Assembly: GCA_031553615.1 (NCBI GenBank)
Contig: JAVBLJ010000020.1
Span: forward strand, 1 to 64,000
DNA length: 64,000 nt
Source: WQXF01 sp031553615
GTDB taxonomy: Bacteria > Bacillota > Clostridia > Christensenellales > Aristaeellaceae
Direction of reading: 5' to 3'
In this document: positions 14,780-22,852 of the stretch, in pieces
Layout of the letters: every line of letters begins with the position of its first letter
Position numbering within the stretch: position 1 is the stretch's first letter
Notes under the pieces: model-generated
Told to the model about the DNA's origin: nothing
What the model saw: only the letters and a program-made list of their open reading frames with translations
Databases searched by the model: none
Translations under genes and position numbers: made by a program

Positions 14780-14829
14780 TCAGACTCCGACTCTGAAGGT
14801 CGCAGGTTCGAATCCTGTCAGGTACGCCA
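14780..14829 (+). other. Orphan 3' half of tRNA-Arg(CCG), attachment site
   Basis: The sequence holds an anticodon stem TCAGA/TCTGA with loop CTCCGAC (anticodon CCG), a T arm GCAGG-TTCGAAT-CCTGT, the acceptor strand CAGGTAC, and a discriminator plus CCA. The 5' half with GTACCTG and a D arm is absent upstream. This is what remains at the right end when an element integrates within the 3' part of a tRNA. The intact gene should be rebuilt at the left end. Confidence 0.88.
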
Positions 14830-14832
14830 GCG

Positions 14833-14878
14833 AAAAACCGCCCAGCGAAGCCATTTGAGGCTGCTGGGCGGTTTTTTT
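14833..14878 (+). terminator. tRNA terminator
   Basis: AAAAACCGCCCAGC pairs with GCTGGGCGGTTTTT, followed by further T residues. It is the original terminator of the tRNA-Arg gene and lies on the chromosomal side of the attachment site. Confidence 0.92.
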
Positions 14879-14985
14879 CGTCCTGGACGCTCCATGCTGC
14901 AAACACCCCCCCTTAACCCATACGAACGATGGGAACTCTGGTGGGAGACCTTTATCCAAATCCGACAAAAATTCCGAGATACCGG

Positions 14986-15041
14986 TTGACAAATCACCCT
15001 CCGGTCGAGTAAAATCCATATTGTTAACCATGGTTAATATT
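14986..15041 (+). promoter_or_regulatory. Promoter and palindromic operator of the flavodoxin operon
   Basis: TTGACA (14986-14991), 18 bases, TAAAAT (15010-15015). Just downstream lies the perfect palindrome TTAACCATGGTTAA (15024-15037), extended imperfectly to 15018-15041, at the expected transcription start. It probably binds a dimeric repressor, perhaps a metal-responsive one; the regulator is not identified. Confidence 0.75.
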
Positions 15042-15069
15042 TCGGAGGATGCTTTCGGAGGATAAAACC

Positions 15070-15705
15070 GTGACCAAGCTGGCGTTCTACCAAACGCTCC
15101 ACGCCGCCTGCGGCGAAGAATACTGTCTGCGCGCGGTCGCCTACGCCGCATGTGCCGTGCTGGAGGGCATCAAGCCCGCCGAGCTGGTCACGTTGCCCAT
15201 CCGCCACTGTGCCCGCTCTGAGCCCTGCGGCGTGGCCGAAGCCTCGTTCGCCGCGCTCCCCCTCCATTCGCTGGAGCTAAGCCGTGGCCCGCGAAATGCG
15301 CTCTACCTTTTCTACGATGAGGCGATGCTTACCGACGCACTGGCCGAGCATGGGCGCGATCCGCTCCTGCAGGCGGCGGGTTACCCGCCCTCAGGCACGC
15401 TGCACGCCATGCTCTCCCACCTGAAGGCACGCTTTAGGGCCGACCATTTCCCCCACGAAATCGGGCTTTTCCTGGGATACCCGGCGCGCGATGTGCACGC
15501 GTTCATCGCCCAAGGCGGCAAGGGGTTCCAATTCTCCAGCTATTGGAAGGTCTATCACGATGTAGAACGCGCACGCGCGCTGGTGAAGCGAATTGATTGC
15601 TCGAAGCGCAAAACCCTTTCGCTCATGGGCCGCATGTCCGTCCAACATACCATCCGTACGCTACACGCAACAAAACTGAACGACAAAAAGGAGCAAACAT
15701 CATGA
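15070..15705 (+). CDS. DUF3793 family protein
   Basis: The 211-residue protein shows the DUF3793 hallmarks: a central YDEAML segment and the C-terminal PHEIGLFLGYP with YWKVYHD. The family has no known activity but is usually encoded beside flavodoxin and is often linked with iron or redox regulation. GTG 15070 follows GGAGGA; an upstream ATG at 15049 abuts another GGAGG and is less likely. It overlaps the flavodoxin start by four bases. Confidence 0.85.
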   Translation: MTKLAFYQTLHAACGEEYCLRAVAYAACAVLEGIKPAELVTLPIRHCARSEPCGVAEASFAALPLHSLELSRGPRNALYLFYDEAMLTDALAEHGRDPLLQAAGYPPSGTLHAMLSHLKARFRADHFPHEIGLFLGYPARDVHAFIAQGGKGFQFSSYWKVYHDVERARALVKRIDCSKRKTLSLMGRMSVQHTIRTLHATKLNDKKEQTS

Positions 15706-16124
15706 ATATCCACATCATCTACTGGAGCGGCACAGGCAACACCCAGACGATGGCCGAGCTGATCGCGGAGGGCGCACAGGCGGCCGGCGCCGAAACCGTG
15801 GTTCAATCCGTTTCTGATATCGCGCCCGAGGCTGCGCTGGCCTGCGATGCGCTGGCGCTCGGCTGCCCTTCCATGGGCGACGAGGTGCTTGAGGAGGGCG
15901 AATTTGAGCCCTTCGTGGCCGCAATCGAGGGCAAGCTGGCCGGAAAGAAGCTGGCCCTCTTCGGCTCCTACGGCTGGGGAGACGGCCAATGGATGCGCGA
16001 CTGGACAGAGCGCATGGAAAACGCGAAGGCGGAGCTGGTGCAGGAAAGCCTCATCGTCAACGATGCGCCCCAGGGCGACGATACCGCAAAGTGCCAAGCC
16101 TTCGGCAAAGCCTTGGTCTGCTAA
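15702..16124 (+). CDS. Flavodoxin
   Basis: The 140-residue protein begins MNIHIIYWSGTGNTQTMAE, with the FMN phosphate-binding loop SGTGNT. It continues with GCPSMGDE and FGSYGWGDG loops that pack on the flavin. It is a short-chain flavodoxin that carries electrons at low potential, often replacing ferredoxin under iron limitation. AAAAAGGAG precedes the start. It is the second and last gene of the operon, ending at a terminator. Confidence 0.93.
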   Translation: MNIHIIYWSGTGNTQTMAELIAEGAQAAGAETVVQSVSDIAPEAALACDALALGCPSMGDEVLEEGEFEPFVAAIEGKLAGKKLALFGSYGWGDGQWMRDWTERMENAKAELVQESLIVNDAPQGDDTAKCQAFGKALVC

Positions 16125-16165
16125 ACTCAGATCGGCTAGCCGTTTCGCATGGATATCCTCCTTGT

Positions 16166-16206
16166 CGCGGCACGCGTGTCTTCGAGCATGCGTGCCGCGC
16201 CTTTTT
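16166..16206 (+). terminator. Terminator of the flavodoxin operon
   Basis: CGCGGCACGC pairs with GCGTGCCGCG, followed by CCTTTTTG. Confidence 0.9.
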
Positions 16207-16221
16207 GTGCGCGTGCATGCA

Positions 16222-19200
16222 CTACGCGTCGGTCACGATGCGCGCGACGCTTCCCCCGGCGGTCTTGCTCACCACAATCTTTTTGGCAATCCGCTGCCGC
16301 AGCTCCGCCACATGGGATATGATGCCCACCAGCTTATCGCCTTCGGCCAACCGCTGCAGCGCGTCCATCACCTGCCCGAGCGTGGTTTCATCCAGCGAGC
16401 CAAAGCCCTCATCTACAAACATGCAATCGAGCACGATTCCGCCCTTGAAGTGGCGGATCACGTCCGAGAAGCCCAACGCCAGCGCCAGCGAGGCCATGAA
16501 CGCCTCGCCGCCGGAAAGCGTGTTCGCGCCGCGCTTGCCGCCGGTGTAGTGGTCGATCACCTCCAGCTCCAGCCCGAACTGGGATCGGCGGTCGCGCGCG
16601 TCCTGCGCGAGCACCAGCTCAAATTGGCCTCCGGTCATCGCCTGAAAGCGCTGATTGGCCTGGATGAGCACGTGGCCAAAGTAATCCGCCAGTATATAAT
16701 TTTCGAAGGAAAGCTTGCCGATGGCGCTCCCGCGATACTGCCCGCTCGCGATGTCGGCCAAGTGCCCCAATGCTTCGGCCTGCTTTTGCAGTGCCGCATG
16801 CTCGGCCTGTGCCTGCCGCACGCGCCGCGCACAGTCGCCATTTTGCTTGAGGCGGAACGCTACGCGGTTCCTCGCCTCGCTCAAAGCCGCTTGCCGCGCC
16901 TCCAGCTGCCCGGCCTGCGCATCGAGCAGCGTGCCGTCGACCCGCTCGCGGCCCTGCGTCCGGGTGCGCAGATCATCGCGCCGCGTGCTTTCGCGGAGCA
17001 GCGCCTCCTCGTGCTGCCTTACCTCGCCCTCCGCGCGCTGCCGCGCACCGGGCTCCAGCCTGGCGCACGCATACGCGTCCGCATCAGCAAATCCGGCGGT
17101 GCCCAGGGCCTCGGCATATCCATGACGCTTCTGCACGAGCGCTTCCTCCCGCCGCCTCTCCTGCTCTTGCAGCAGCGCCAGCATTTGTTGGCTTGCTCGC
17201 TGGCGCTTTTGCGCCTCCTGCGCCGCCTCCGCCGCCACCTTTCGGCCTTGCTCCCATCGGCTCACCGCAGTGCGCAACGCATCCATCGCTTCCTGCGCCA
17301 GGGCCGCATCGGCGAAGCGCAGGCTGCTCCGCAGCGCCGCATACTGCTCCTCCTTGGCCGCAAGGCTCGCCGCATCGGCGTTCAGCCGCGCCCACGCTTC
17401 CTGCAATCGCTTGCCCGACGCGTCGGTATCGCGCTGCAGCATCGCAATCCGCTCGCGCAGCCGCGTGTACAGCTGGGCATTCTTTTCGCATGCGGCCAAT
17501 TCTGCCTTTGCCTCGGTCTCCTCGACCTCCGCCCCTTGCGATGCATGGAGCACCCGCGCGGCCATGTTCGTCAGCGGCGCATCGCCCTCACCGCCGCACA
17601 GCGCGGAGACTTCCGTGCACAGCTGTCTCTCGCGCTCCCGCTGTGCGCTCTCCAGGCCGCTGGCGGTCACGCTCTGCTTGCGCACTGCCAACTCCGTCCG
17701 TTCCGCCTCCTGCTTGGCCTTTTCCACGCCCTCCTCGGTGGGGGTGTCCAGCGGGGCCTGCGCCCGATGCGGATGCGCGGTAGATCCGCAGACCGGGCAG
17801 GCTTCGCCCTCCGCCAGCCGGGAAGCCAGAATGCCCGCCTGGGCAAACAGGAAGCGGCTCTGCAGCGCCCGATGCCGCCGGGAGGCTTCGGTGGCCACCG
17901 CATCGGTAACCCGCAACTCTTGTCGAGCCTGTTCCAGCGCTGCTTGGGCCTGCAGGGCTACGCCAATCGCTTCGGAAAGCTCGCTCAACCGCTGCTTGCA
18001 CCGGGTTGCGTCGTCCCAGCGCTGCTGAGCACGACTGAGCTGCGCGCCCGCCTCCGCCAACGCATCCTCCTGCTCCCGACGGCGCTGGAGCTCCCGCAGA
18101 TTCTGCTCCTGCAATCCCTGATCGATCTCCAACGCGCCCCTGCGCTTCTCGCAATCGTCGCGCAGCGTAGCGACCGACCGCTGCAGCGCGTCGGCCTGCC
18201 GATATTGCGGAAGCTGCTGCTCCAACCGCACCGCTTCCGCCTTCTTCTCTTCCAATGGGCTGCTCTGTGCGGCGATGCGCTCCTCTAGCTTCGCCGCTTC
18301 GGTGCATGCGGCGTCGGCGGCTTCCAGCTCCTTTTCGCAGGCTTCGCGCTCCTCGCGCTTCCGGGAGCGCGCAGCGAGCTCGTCGTTCCAAGCCCTCTCA
18401 TGCGCGGAAACGCTCTCCGCCTTCATCGCCAGCGCGATGCGATCGCGAAGGGCCTGCACGCGCGGCGCATCCAGCAGGAGCCGCTCGATCGCCCGGTTCG
18501 CCTGATCCAGCGCATCTATATCCGCATTGGCCAGCGCCGCCTCTCCCTGCGCCTTTCGAATCGCCAGGAGCTCGCGGTTGTTCTCGCCCTCCAGCCCCTC
18601 GATGCGCGCCTGCTCCGCGCCGTCGTGCTCCATCATCTGCACGCAAAACGCCAGAAAATCCGGCACGCGATATGCGCTTGCTGCGCCTAGCTCGCCGTAG
18701 AGCGGATGATCGGGCGGGCAATCGAGCCTCCGCTGCTCCTCCTCGATGCCGTGTTTGCAGAGCGCATAAGCCTCGTTCGCGGCCTTGGCCCTCCCGCTGA
18801 GCTCGGCCTGGAAATCCTCGTAGATTTTTGTGCCGAATATCTGGCGCAGTATGGCCTGCCGGTCGCCAGTGTTGGCCATGAGCAACCGCAGGAAATCGCC
18901 CTGGGCGATCATCATGATGCTGGTGAAATCCTTGTGCGCGATGCCCAATATCTCAACAAGCGCCTGGTTGACCTTCTCCTTGCCCTCCATCGCGCGCCCG
19001 TCCGGCAGGGTGAGCACCACCTGCTCCTTCTCCAGCACTGTGCCGGTGCCGCGCTGCTTGGGGCGCTCGTACTCCATGGCGCGGTAGGTTTCGTATACCT
19101 GCCCCGCATGCTCAAACCGCATGCGCACATAGGTCGGCATATCGGGCGCGGCGGATTCACAGCGCAGCGTGTTCCGGCCCAAGCGCTCGTTGCGGTATTC

Positions 19201-19374
19201 GCCGCTGGCCTTGCCATACAGCGCAAAGCAGATCGTGTCAAAGATTGTGGTCTTCCCAGCGCCCGTGTCTCCGGTAATCAGGTAAAGGCCACGCGAACCC
19301 AGGCGGGTCATGTCCAGCAGCGTCTTGGCCCGGTACGAGCCAAATGCGCAGAATTCCAAGGAAATCGGCTTCAT
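16222..19374 (-). CDS. sbcC: Exonuclease SbcC
   Basis: The 1050-residue protein is the ATPase subunit of the SbcCD nuclease, which opens DNA hairpins and processes blocked ends. Features in order: Walker A GDTGAGKTT near residue 34, a long coiled coil, the zinc hook CPVCGS near the middle, a second coil, then signature NTLSGGEAFMASLALALG and Walker B VLDCMFVDEGFGSLDE. Start ATG 19374 shares ATGA with the sbcD stop, and GGAGGCGG lies upstream. It is the second gene of a two-gene operon. Confidence 0.96.
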   Translation of the reverse strand: MKPISLEFCAFGSYRAKTLLDMTRLGSRGLYLITGDTGAGKTTIFDTICFALYGKASGEYRNERLGRNTLRCESAAPDMPTYVRMRFEHAGQVYETYRAMEYERPKQRGTGTVLEKEQVVLTLPDGRAMEGKEKVNQALVEILGIAHKDFTSIMMIAQGDFLRLLMANTGDRQAILRQIFGTKIYEDFQAELSGRAKAANEAYALCKHGIEEEQRRLDCPPDHPLYGELGAASAYRVPDFLAFCVQMMEHDGAEQARIEGLEGENNRELLAIRKAQGEAALANADIDALDQANRAIERLLLDAPRVQALRDRIALAMKAESVSAHERAWNDELAARSRKREEREACEKELEAADAACTEAAKLEERIAAQSSPLEEKKAEAVRLEQQLPQYRQADALQRSVATLRDDCEKRRGALEIDQGLQEQNLRELQRRREQEDALAEAGAQLSRAQQRWDDATRCKQRLSELSEAIGVALQAQAALEQARQELRVTDAVATEASRRHRALQSRFLFAQAGILASRLAEGEACPVCGSTAHPHRAQAPLDTPTEEGVEKAKQEAERTELAVRKQSVTASGLESAQRERERQLCTEVSALCGGEGDAPLTNMAARVLHASQGAEVEETEAKAELAACEKNAQLYTRLRERIAMLQRDTDASGKRLQEAWARLNADAASLAAKEEQYAALRSSLRFADAALAQEAMDALRTAVSRWEQGRKVAAEAAQEAQKRQRASQQMLALLQEQERRREEALVQKRHGYAEALGTAGFADADAYACARLEPGARQRAEGEVRQHEEALLRESTRRDDLRTRTQGRERVDGTLLDAQAGQLEARQAALSEARNRVAFRLKQNGDCARRVRQAQAEHAALQKQAEALGHLADIASGQYRGSAIGKLSFENYILADYFGHVLIQANQRFQAMTGGQFELVLAQDARDRRSQFGLELEVIDHYTGGKRGANTLSGGEAFMASLALALGFSDVIRHFKGGIVLDCMFVDEGFGSLDETTLGQVMDALQRLAEGDKLVGIISHVAELRQRIAKKIVVSKTAGGSVARIVTDA

Positions 19375-20516
19375 ATATCCGCCTCCTTCCATAGCGCGTC
19401 CATGGTGTCCTGCACATAGCGCTGCAGGCCGGGTTCGATCTCCCGCGCGGTAATGATGCGATAGAACTCCGCGAACAGCTCAAGGGGATTTTTCGATTCG
19501 GCCGCCGCCGCGTCTGGCTCCGTCATGGCCCGATCTTCGAAGGCAAAATCGAGCGCCAGCACGTTGGGGAACACCGCGCTCAGCCTGTCCATAGGCGCCA
19601 TGGGCAGCGGAGAATCCGTGAGCGTTACGTGCAGGTAATCGTTCACATCACCCCGGGAAACATGCTCCGGATCGAGCAACTGCTCGATCTCTCCGCGCAG
19701 CTCGCGCATGCCGTGCAGCTGCGGTATCGGTATGAGCTCATAAGCGATATCGCCCTGCGCGCCGATCTCTCCGCTCACGAAGCACTTTTTTTGGTGCACC
19801 TCGGAGAAGGAGTAGCGCAGCAGCGACCCGGCGTAGCGCACGCTCTCCCGCCCCACGCGTTGCGCGCCGTGCAGATGCCCGAGCGCCACATAGCAGAACG
19901 CATCGAATGCGCGGAAATCGACCGCGCTCAGCCCGCCGACCGGATTCACCTCCGAATCGGAAAGCTCCGGCTGCTCCCCCACCGCCGTCACGAACTGATG
20001 GGCCAGCAGCACGTTGCGTCGTGATGCATCCACCTTCTCGTGCTCGATGGCGGCCTGCACCGCATCGCCGATGCTCCCGATGCTGCGCTCCGGAAAGCAA
20101 GCCGCCACCTCGCGCGGCCACAGGTGCGGCAGCAGATAGACGTCGATCGGGCCATGCTCATCCTCGAAGGTCACCTTGCGCATGCTGCCCTCATACGCGT
20201 CGGCGATGTAGAGCCGCTGCCGCTCCAGTATGCGGCCCGCGAAGGAGAGCCGCTCCTGCGAATCGTGATTGCCGCCGATCATGCAAACCGCCACGCCCTG
20301 CGCGTGCAGGCCCGTAAGAAAGCGATCGAAAAGACCCACCGCCTCGGCGTTGGGCTGCGGTTTATCGTACACATCCCCGGCAATGAACACCACATCCGGC
20401 GCAATCCGCCCAATCTCGGCGCTGATCGCGTCCAGCGCGAAAGCCTGATCCTCGAAAAGGCTTCGCTCCTTCAGCCTTTTGCCGATATGCAAGTCCGCCA
20501 AGTGTACGAATCTCAC
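19371..20516 (-). CDS. sbcD: Exonuclease SbcD
   Basis: The 381-residue protein is the Mre11-type nuclease subunit. Metallophosphatase motifs are present in order: DLHIG, GDVYD, GNHDS, the H in LLAHQF, and GHLHG. The C-terminal 100 residues form the SbcC-capping domain. GTG 20516 follows GGGAGGGAAG. A TTGCCG-17-TATAAT promoter lies 45-73 bases upstream. Confidence 0.95.
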   Translation of the reverse strand: MRFVHLADLHIGKRLKERSLFEDQAFALDAISAEIGRIAPDVVFIAGDVYDKPQPNAEAVGLFDRFLTGLHAQGVAVCMIGGNHDSQERLSFAGRILERQRLYIADAYEGSMRKVTFEDEHGPIDVYLLPHLWPREVAACFPERSIGSIGDAVQAAIEHEKVDASRRNVLLAHQFVTAVGEQPELSDSEVNPVGGLSAVDFRAFDAFCYVALGHLHGAQRVGRESVRYAGSLLRYSFSEVHQKKCFVSGEIGAQGDIAYELIPIPQLHGMRELRGEIEQLLDPEHVSRGDVNDYLHVTLTDSPLPMAPMDRLSAVFPNVLALDFAFEDRAMTEPDAAAAESKNPLELFAEFYRIITAREIEPGLQRYVQDTMDALWKEADI

Positions 20517-20560
20517 GGCGCTTCCCTCCCGTACGCAATGAATCTGCTTGTCCTGTGTTC

Positions 20561-20589
20561 ATTATAGTAAAACAGCGGCCCTTCGGCAA
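20561..20589 (-). promoter_or_regulatory. Promoter of sbcDC
   Basis: On the minus strand TTGCCG (20589-20584), 17 bases, TATAAT (20566-20561). No LexA box is visible near it. Confidence 0.8.
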
Positions 20590-20611
20590 TCCTCCGGATA
20601 TACAATCCTTC

Positions 20612-20778
20612 TTATACCAATTCCAATTAGGTTTTGCCAATAAGCCAGCGAGAGATTTTTACGTTCGGCTAGGAGTCCGAAGGAGGCGTAGCCTGCAGCT
20701 ACGCTGACCGAGGCACGACAACGCCGATCGGAAATAGATCCGCTGGATTGTGGCAAAACGTTGTTGGAATTGGTATTA
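20612..20778. repeat. Structured intergenic element, copy 1
   Basis: A 167-base element bounded by imperfect 28-base inverted repeats (20612-20639 and 20751-20778). Its interior, 20653-20740, matches 26798-26885 at about 74 of 88 positions. Internal hairpins include TTCGG/CCGAA and GCGTAGC/GCTACGC. It sits between the rhaA terminator and the sbcD promoter. It may be a miniature transposable element or a structured RNA; no coding frame explains it. Confidence 0.75.
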
Positions 20779-20802
20779 TGCAAACCGCTTGCGCTTTTCG
20801 AG

Positions 20803-20846
20803 AAAAACCACGCCTTGAATCGAGTCGCAACCCGATCAAGGCGTGG
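20803..20846 (-). terminator. Terminator of rhaA
   Basis: On the minus strand CCACGCCTTGA pairs with TCAAGGCGTGG, followed by TTTTTC. Confidence 0.88.
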
Positions 20847-20852
20847 CTTAAA

Positions 20853-20926
20853 ATCAATTCTTGCTTTGTTTCAATCTTTGCTTTGTTTCAATCTTTGCTT
20901 CGTATCAACCTTGCTTCCCTTTATGC
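20853..20926. repeat. Degenerate 17-bp tandem repeat
   Basis: About four units of the type TTGCTTTGTTTCAATCT, the first two identical and the later ones diverged. They lie between the rhaA stop and its terminator, so they are in the mRNA 3' region. Confidence 0.8.
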
Positions 20927-22156
20927 GCGCCGCGCCAGCACGGTTTTTTCGTATTCCATCACGGTCTGGAACCAAGCTTCGTTTCCGGGCACGTTCTGCT
21001 GCGCGCAGTACGCCTCCCATATGTCGCCGAAGGGCAGCGTCTTGCACTCCTCCTGCAGCATCATCAGCTCGGTGAAAGCGCCTTGATCCTGCATCTTCTT
21101 GAGCCGATCGTGCGGCAAAAGCAGAGCATAGAGCAACGCCTTCTGCATGTTGCGCGTGCCGATGACCCAGGCGGCGATGCGATTGATGGCGGCATCGAAG
21201 AAATCCAGGCCGATCATCACCCGATCCAATGCATCGCTGCGGACGATCTCCCCCGCGATCTCTTTGAGCTCGTCGTCCAAGCGCACCACGTGATCGCTAT
21301 CCCAGCGGACGGGGCGGGTCACGTGCAGCGGAATCTTATCGAAGAAGCAGAGCAGCGCGGGAATCTTATCGCTGATGAACTCGGTGGGATGGTAATGGCC
21401 GCTGTCCAGCAGGTTGTACACGCCGGGATGCTGGGCAGCGTAGGCGGTGTAGAACTCGCTGCTGCCCACGGTGTACGCCTCCAGCCCAATACCAAACACC
21501 TTGCTTTCCACGCAGTCCACCACGCCCTCCAGCTTTTCGGCGAAAATCTGGTCGAGCGAATCCTTCAGGCGCATGCGCGGAGCCATGCGGTCGGCGGGCA
21601 CGTCCTTCAACCCGTCAGGAATCCACACGTTGCACAGGCAAGGGCTGCCCTGCTCCTTGGCAAAGTAGGCGGCGATGCGGCGGCAAGCGATGCCGTGGCG
21701 CACCCAAAATGCGCGAATTTCCGGATCGGTATGCGAGAGGGTGAGACCGCTAGCCTTGGGGTGGGAGAAGTAGGTGGGGTTGAAATCGATGGCGATGCCA
21801 TTGCGCTTGCCCCATTCGGCCCAGGCGCGGAAGTGCTTGGGCTCCAGCGCGTCACGGTCGGCCTTCTCGCCCTGCTCAAACACAGCGTAACACGCGTGCA
21901 GATTGATCCGCTTCTTGCCCGGAATCAGGCTGCACGCCTTCTCGAAATCGGCGGCCAGCTCGGCAAAGTTGCGCGCCTTGCCCGGATAATTGCCGGTGGC
22001 CTGGATGCCGCCGGTGAGCGCGTCGGTGCTCTCGAAACCCGTCACATCGTCGCCCTGCCAGCAATGAATGCTGATCGGTATCCCGGCCAGCTGCCGCATT
22101 GCGCTCTCCACATCCACGCCCAGCGCTTCATAACGCTTCTTCGTTTGCTCCATCAT
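20921..22156 (-). CDS. rhaA: L-rhamnose isomerase
   Basis: The 411-residue protein matches RhaA throughout, including SIHCWQGDDVTGFE, GIAIDFNPTYFSHPKA, NVWIPDGLKD and LDSGHYHPTE. It converts L-rhamnose to L-rhamnulose in the cytoplasm using divalent metals; the Asp, His and Glu ligands lie in these motifs. Start ATG 22156 follows AAAGGAG. It stands alone: no rhamnulokinase or aldolase is adjacent. Its promoter has two upstream direct repeats that suggest activator control. Confidence 0.95.
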   Translation of the reverse strand: MMEQTKKRYEALGVDVESAMRQLAGIPISIHCWQGDDVTGFESTDALTGGIQATGNYPGKARNFAELAADFEKACSLIPGKKRINLHACYAVFEQGEKADRDALEPKHFRAWAEWGKRNGIAIDFNPTYFSHPKASGLTLSHTDPEIRAFWVRHGIACRRIAAYFAKEQGSPCLCNVWIPDGLKDVPADRMAPRMRLKDSLDQIFAEKLEGVVDCVESKVFGIGLEAYTVGSSEFYTAYAAQHPGVYNLLDSGHYHPTEFISDKIPALLCFFDKIPLHVTRPVRWDSDHVVRLDDELKEIAGEIVRSDALDRVMIGLDFFDAAINRIAAWVIGTRNMQKALLYALLLPHDRLKKMQDQGAFTELMMLQEECKTLPFGDIWEAYCAQQNVPGNEAWFQTVMEYEKTVLARRA

Positions 22157-22193
22157 GCTCGGCGGCTCCTTTCGGCTGCAGGGCAGCCCTCCA

Positions 22194-22249
22194 CGATCTT
22201 TTTTGAACGACCTTTTTTGAACGGTCTTTATCCAACGATCCTTTTTTCA
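22194..22249. repeat. Degenerate 14-bp tandem repeat in the rhaA leader
   Basis: Four exact-length units at 22194, 22208, 22222 and 22236, such as CGATCTTTTTTGAA and CGACCTTTTTTGAA. They lie in the rhaA 5' untranslated region, between the predicted start of transcription and the ribosome site. Confidence 0.85.
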
Positions 22250-22260
22250 CCATTGCTGTC

Positions 22261-22327
22261 ACTATACCAAGGCTCGCCGCTTTTCGCAAGGCACGTTTTG
22301 CAAAGCTGTTTGCCTATTTTGCAAATC
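22261..22327 (-). promoter_or_regulatory. rhaA promoter with direct-repeat activator sites
   Basis: On the minus strand TTGCGA (22289-22284), 17 bases, TATAGT (22266-22261). Immediately upstream of the -35 are two direct repeats, TTTTGCAAAGC (22296-22306) and TTTTGCAAATC (22317-22327), 21 bases apart. This spacing, two helical turns, fits a dimeric AraC-type activator. Confidence 0.72.
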
Positions 22328-22342
22328 TTTTGCCCTGCCGGA

Positions 22343-22852
22343 TCAGCGATGCCCCAACGTTTCGCTCCGGCGCTGCGCGGAATTCTGGAAGTTCAGCACC
22401 TCATGCCGGTATTCGCTATCCATCAGGTGCGAGGTGATCATGAAATCCGCCGAGGCCTTGTTGCTGGCGATCGGGATATCGTACACGATGGCGATGCGCA
22501 GCAGGGCTTTCACGTCCGGATCGTGCGGTTGGGCGCACAGCGGATCGGAAAAAAAGATGACAAAATCGATCGCGCCTTCCACGATTTTCGCGCCAATCTG
22601 CTGATCGCCGCCCAGCGGGCCGCTGTTGTACGCGCGCACCGGCAGACCTGTTTTGTTGGTGATCATGCGCGCGGTGGTGCCAGTGCCGCAAAGGAAGTGA
22701 TGGCGCAGCACACCCTTATTCCATTCGCACCAGTCGAGCATCTCCTGCTTCTTGCCGTCGTGGGCAATGAGCGCAATGTTCTTCTGCTTGCCGATGGTCA
22801 GGGTGACCATGTCATTATTCCTCATATCGCCGCTATGTACATCGTTGCTCAT
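22343..22852 (-). CDS. mgsA: Methylglyoxal synthase
   Basis: The 169-residue enzyme converts dihydroxyacetone phosphate to methylglyoxal and phosphate. Family motifs are IALIAHDGKK, the phosphate loop TGTT, SGPLGGDQQIGA with the catalytic Asp region, and PHDPDV with the conserved His. It has a short N-terminal extension and a C-terminal tail of about 25 residues beyond the usual end. Start ATG 22852 shares ATGA with the HPr-like gene and has AAGGGGA upstream; ATG at residue 15 is an alternative. Confidence 0.94.
   Translation of the reverse strand: MSNDVHSGDMRNNDMVTLTIGKQKNIALIAHDGKKQEMLDWCEWNKGVLRHHFLCGTGTTARMITNKTGLPVRAYNSGPLGGDQQIGAKIVEGAIDFVIFFSDPLCAQPHDPDVKALLRIAIVYDIPIASNKASADFMITSHLMDSEYRHEVLNFQNSAQRRSETLGHR

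Larger units (their letters stand above)
1..14829. mobile_element. Prophage or phage-like element, right-hand part
   Basis: All genes from 1 to 10350 run leftward and form an early replication and recombination block. They are followed by a lysogeny control region, a tyrosine integrase at 13597-14727 and a tRNA 3' remnant at 14780-14829. This is the standard layout of the right arm of a Firmicute temperate phage. No capsid, terminase, tail or lysis gene is in the window, so the late genes and left attachment site are inferred to lie to the left. An integrative element sharing phage early genes cannot be excluded. Confidence 0.9.

Noticed and set aside
14764..14829. Complete tRNA gene
   Set aside because: The 5' acceptor strand and D arm are missing upstream of the anticodon stem, so only an attachment remnant is supported.
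14893..14988. A 31-codon frame beginning MLQTPPLNPYERWE
   Set aside because: It has no ribosome site and lies between a terminator and the flavodoxin promoter; probably a chance frame or remnant.
15847..18288. An 813-codon plus-strand open frame
   Set aside because: It overlaps flavodoxin in another frame and then lies antisense to SbcC, a well-supported gene.
20748..21086. Plus-strand frames around the structured element and rhaA 3' end
   Set aside because: They start within the inverted repeat, cross the terminator and run antisense to rhaA, without ribosome sites.
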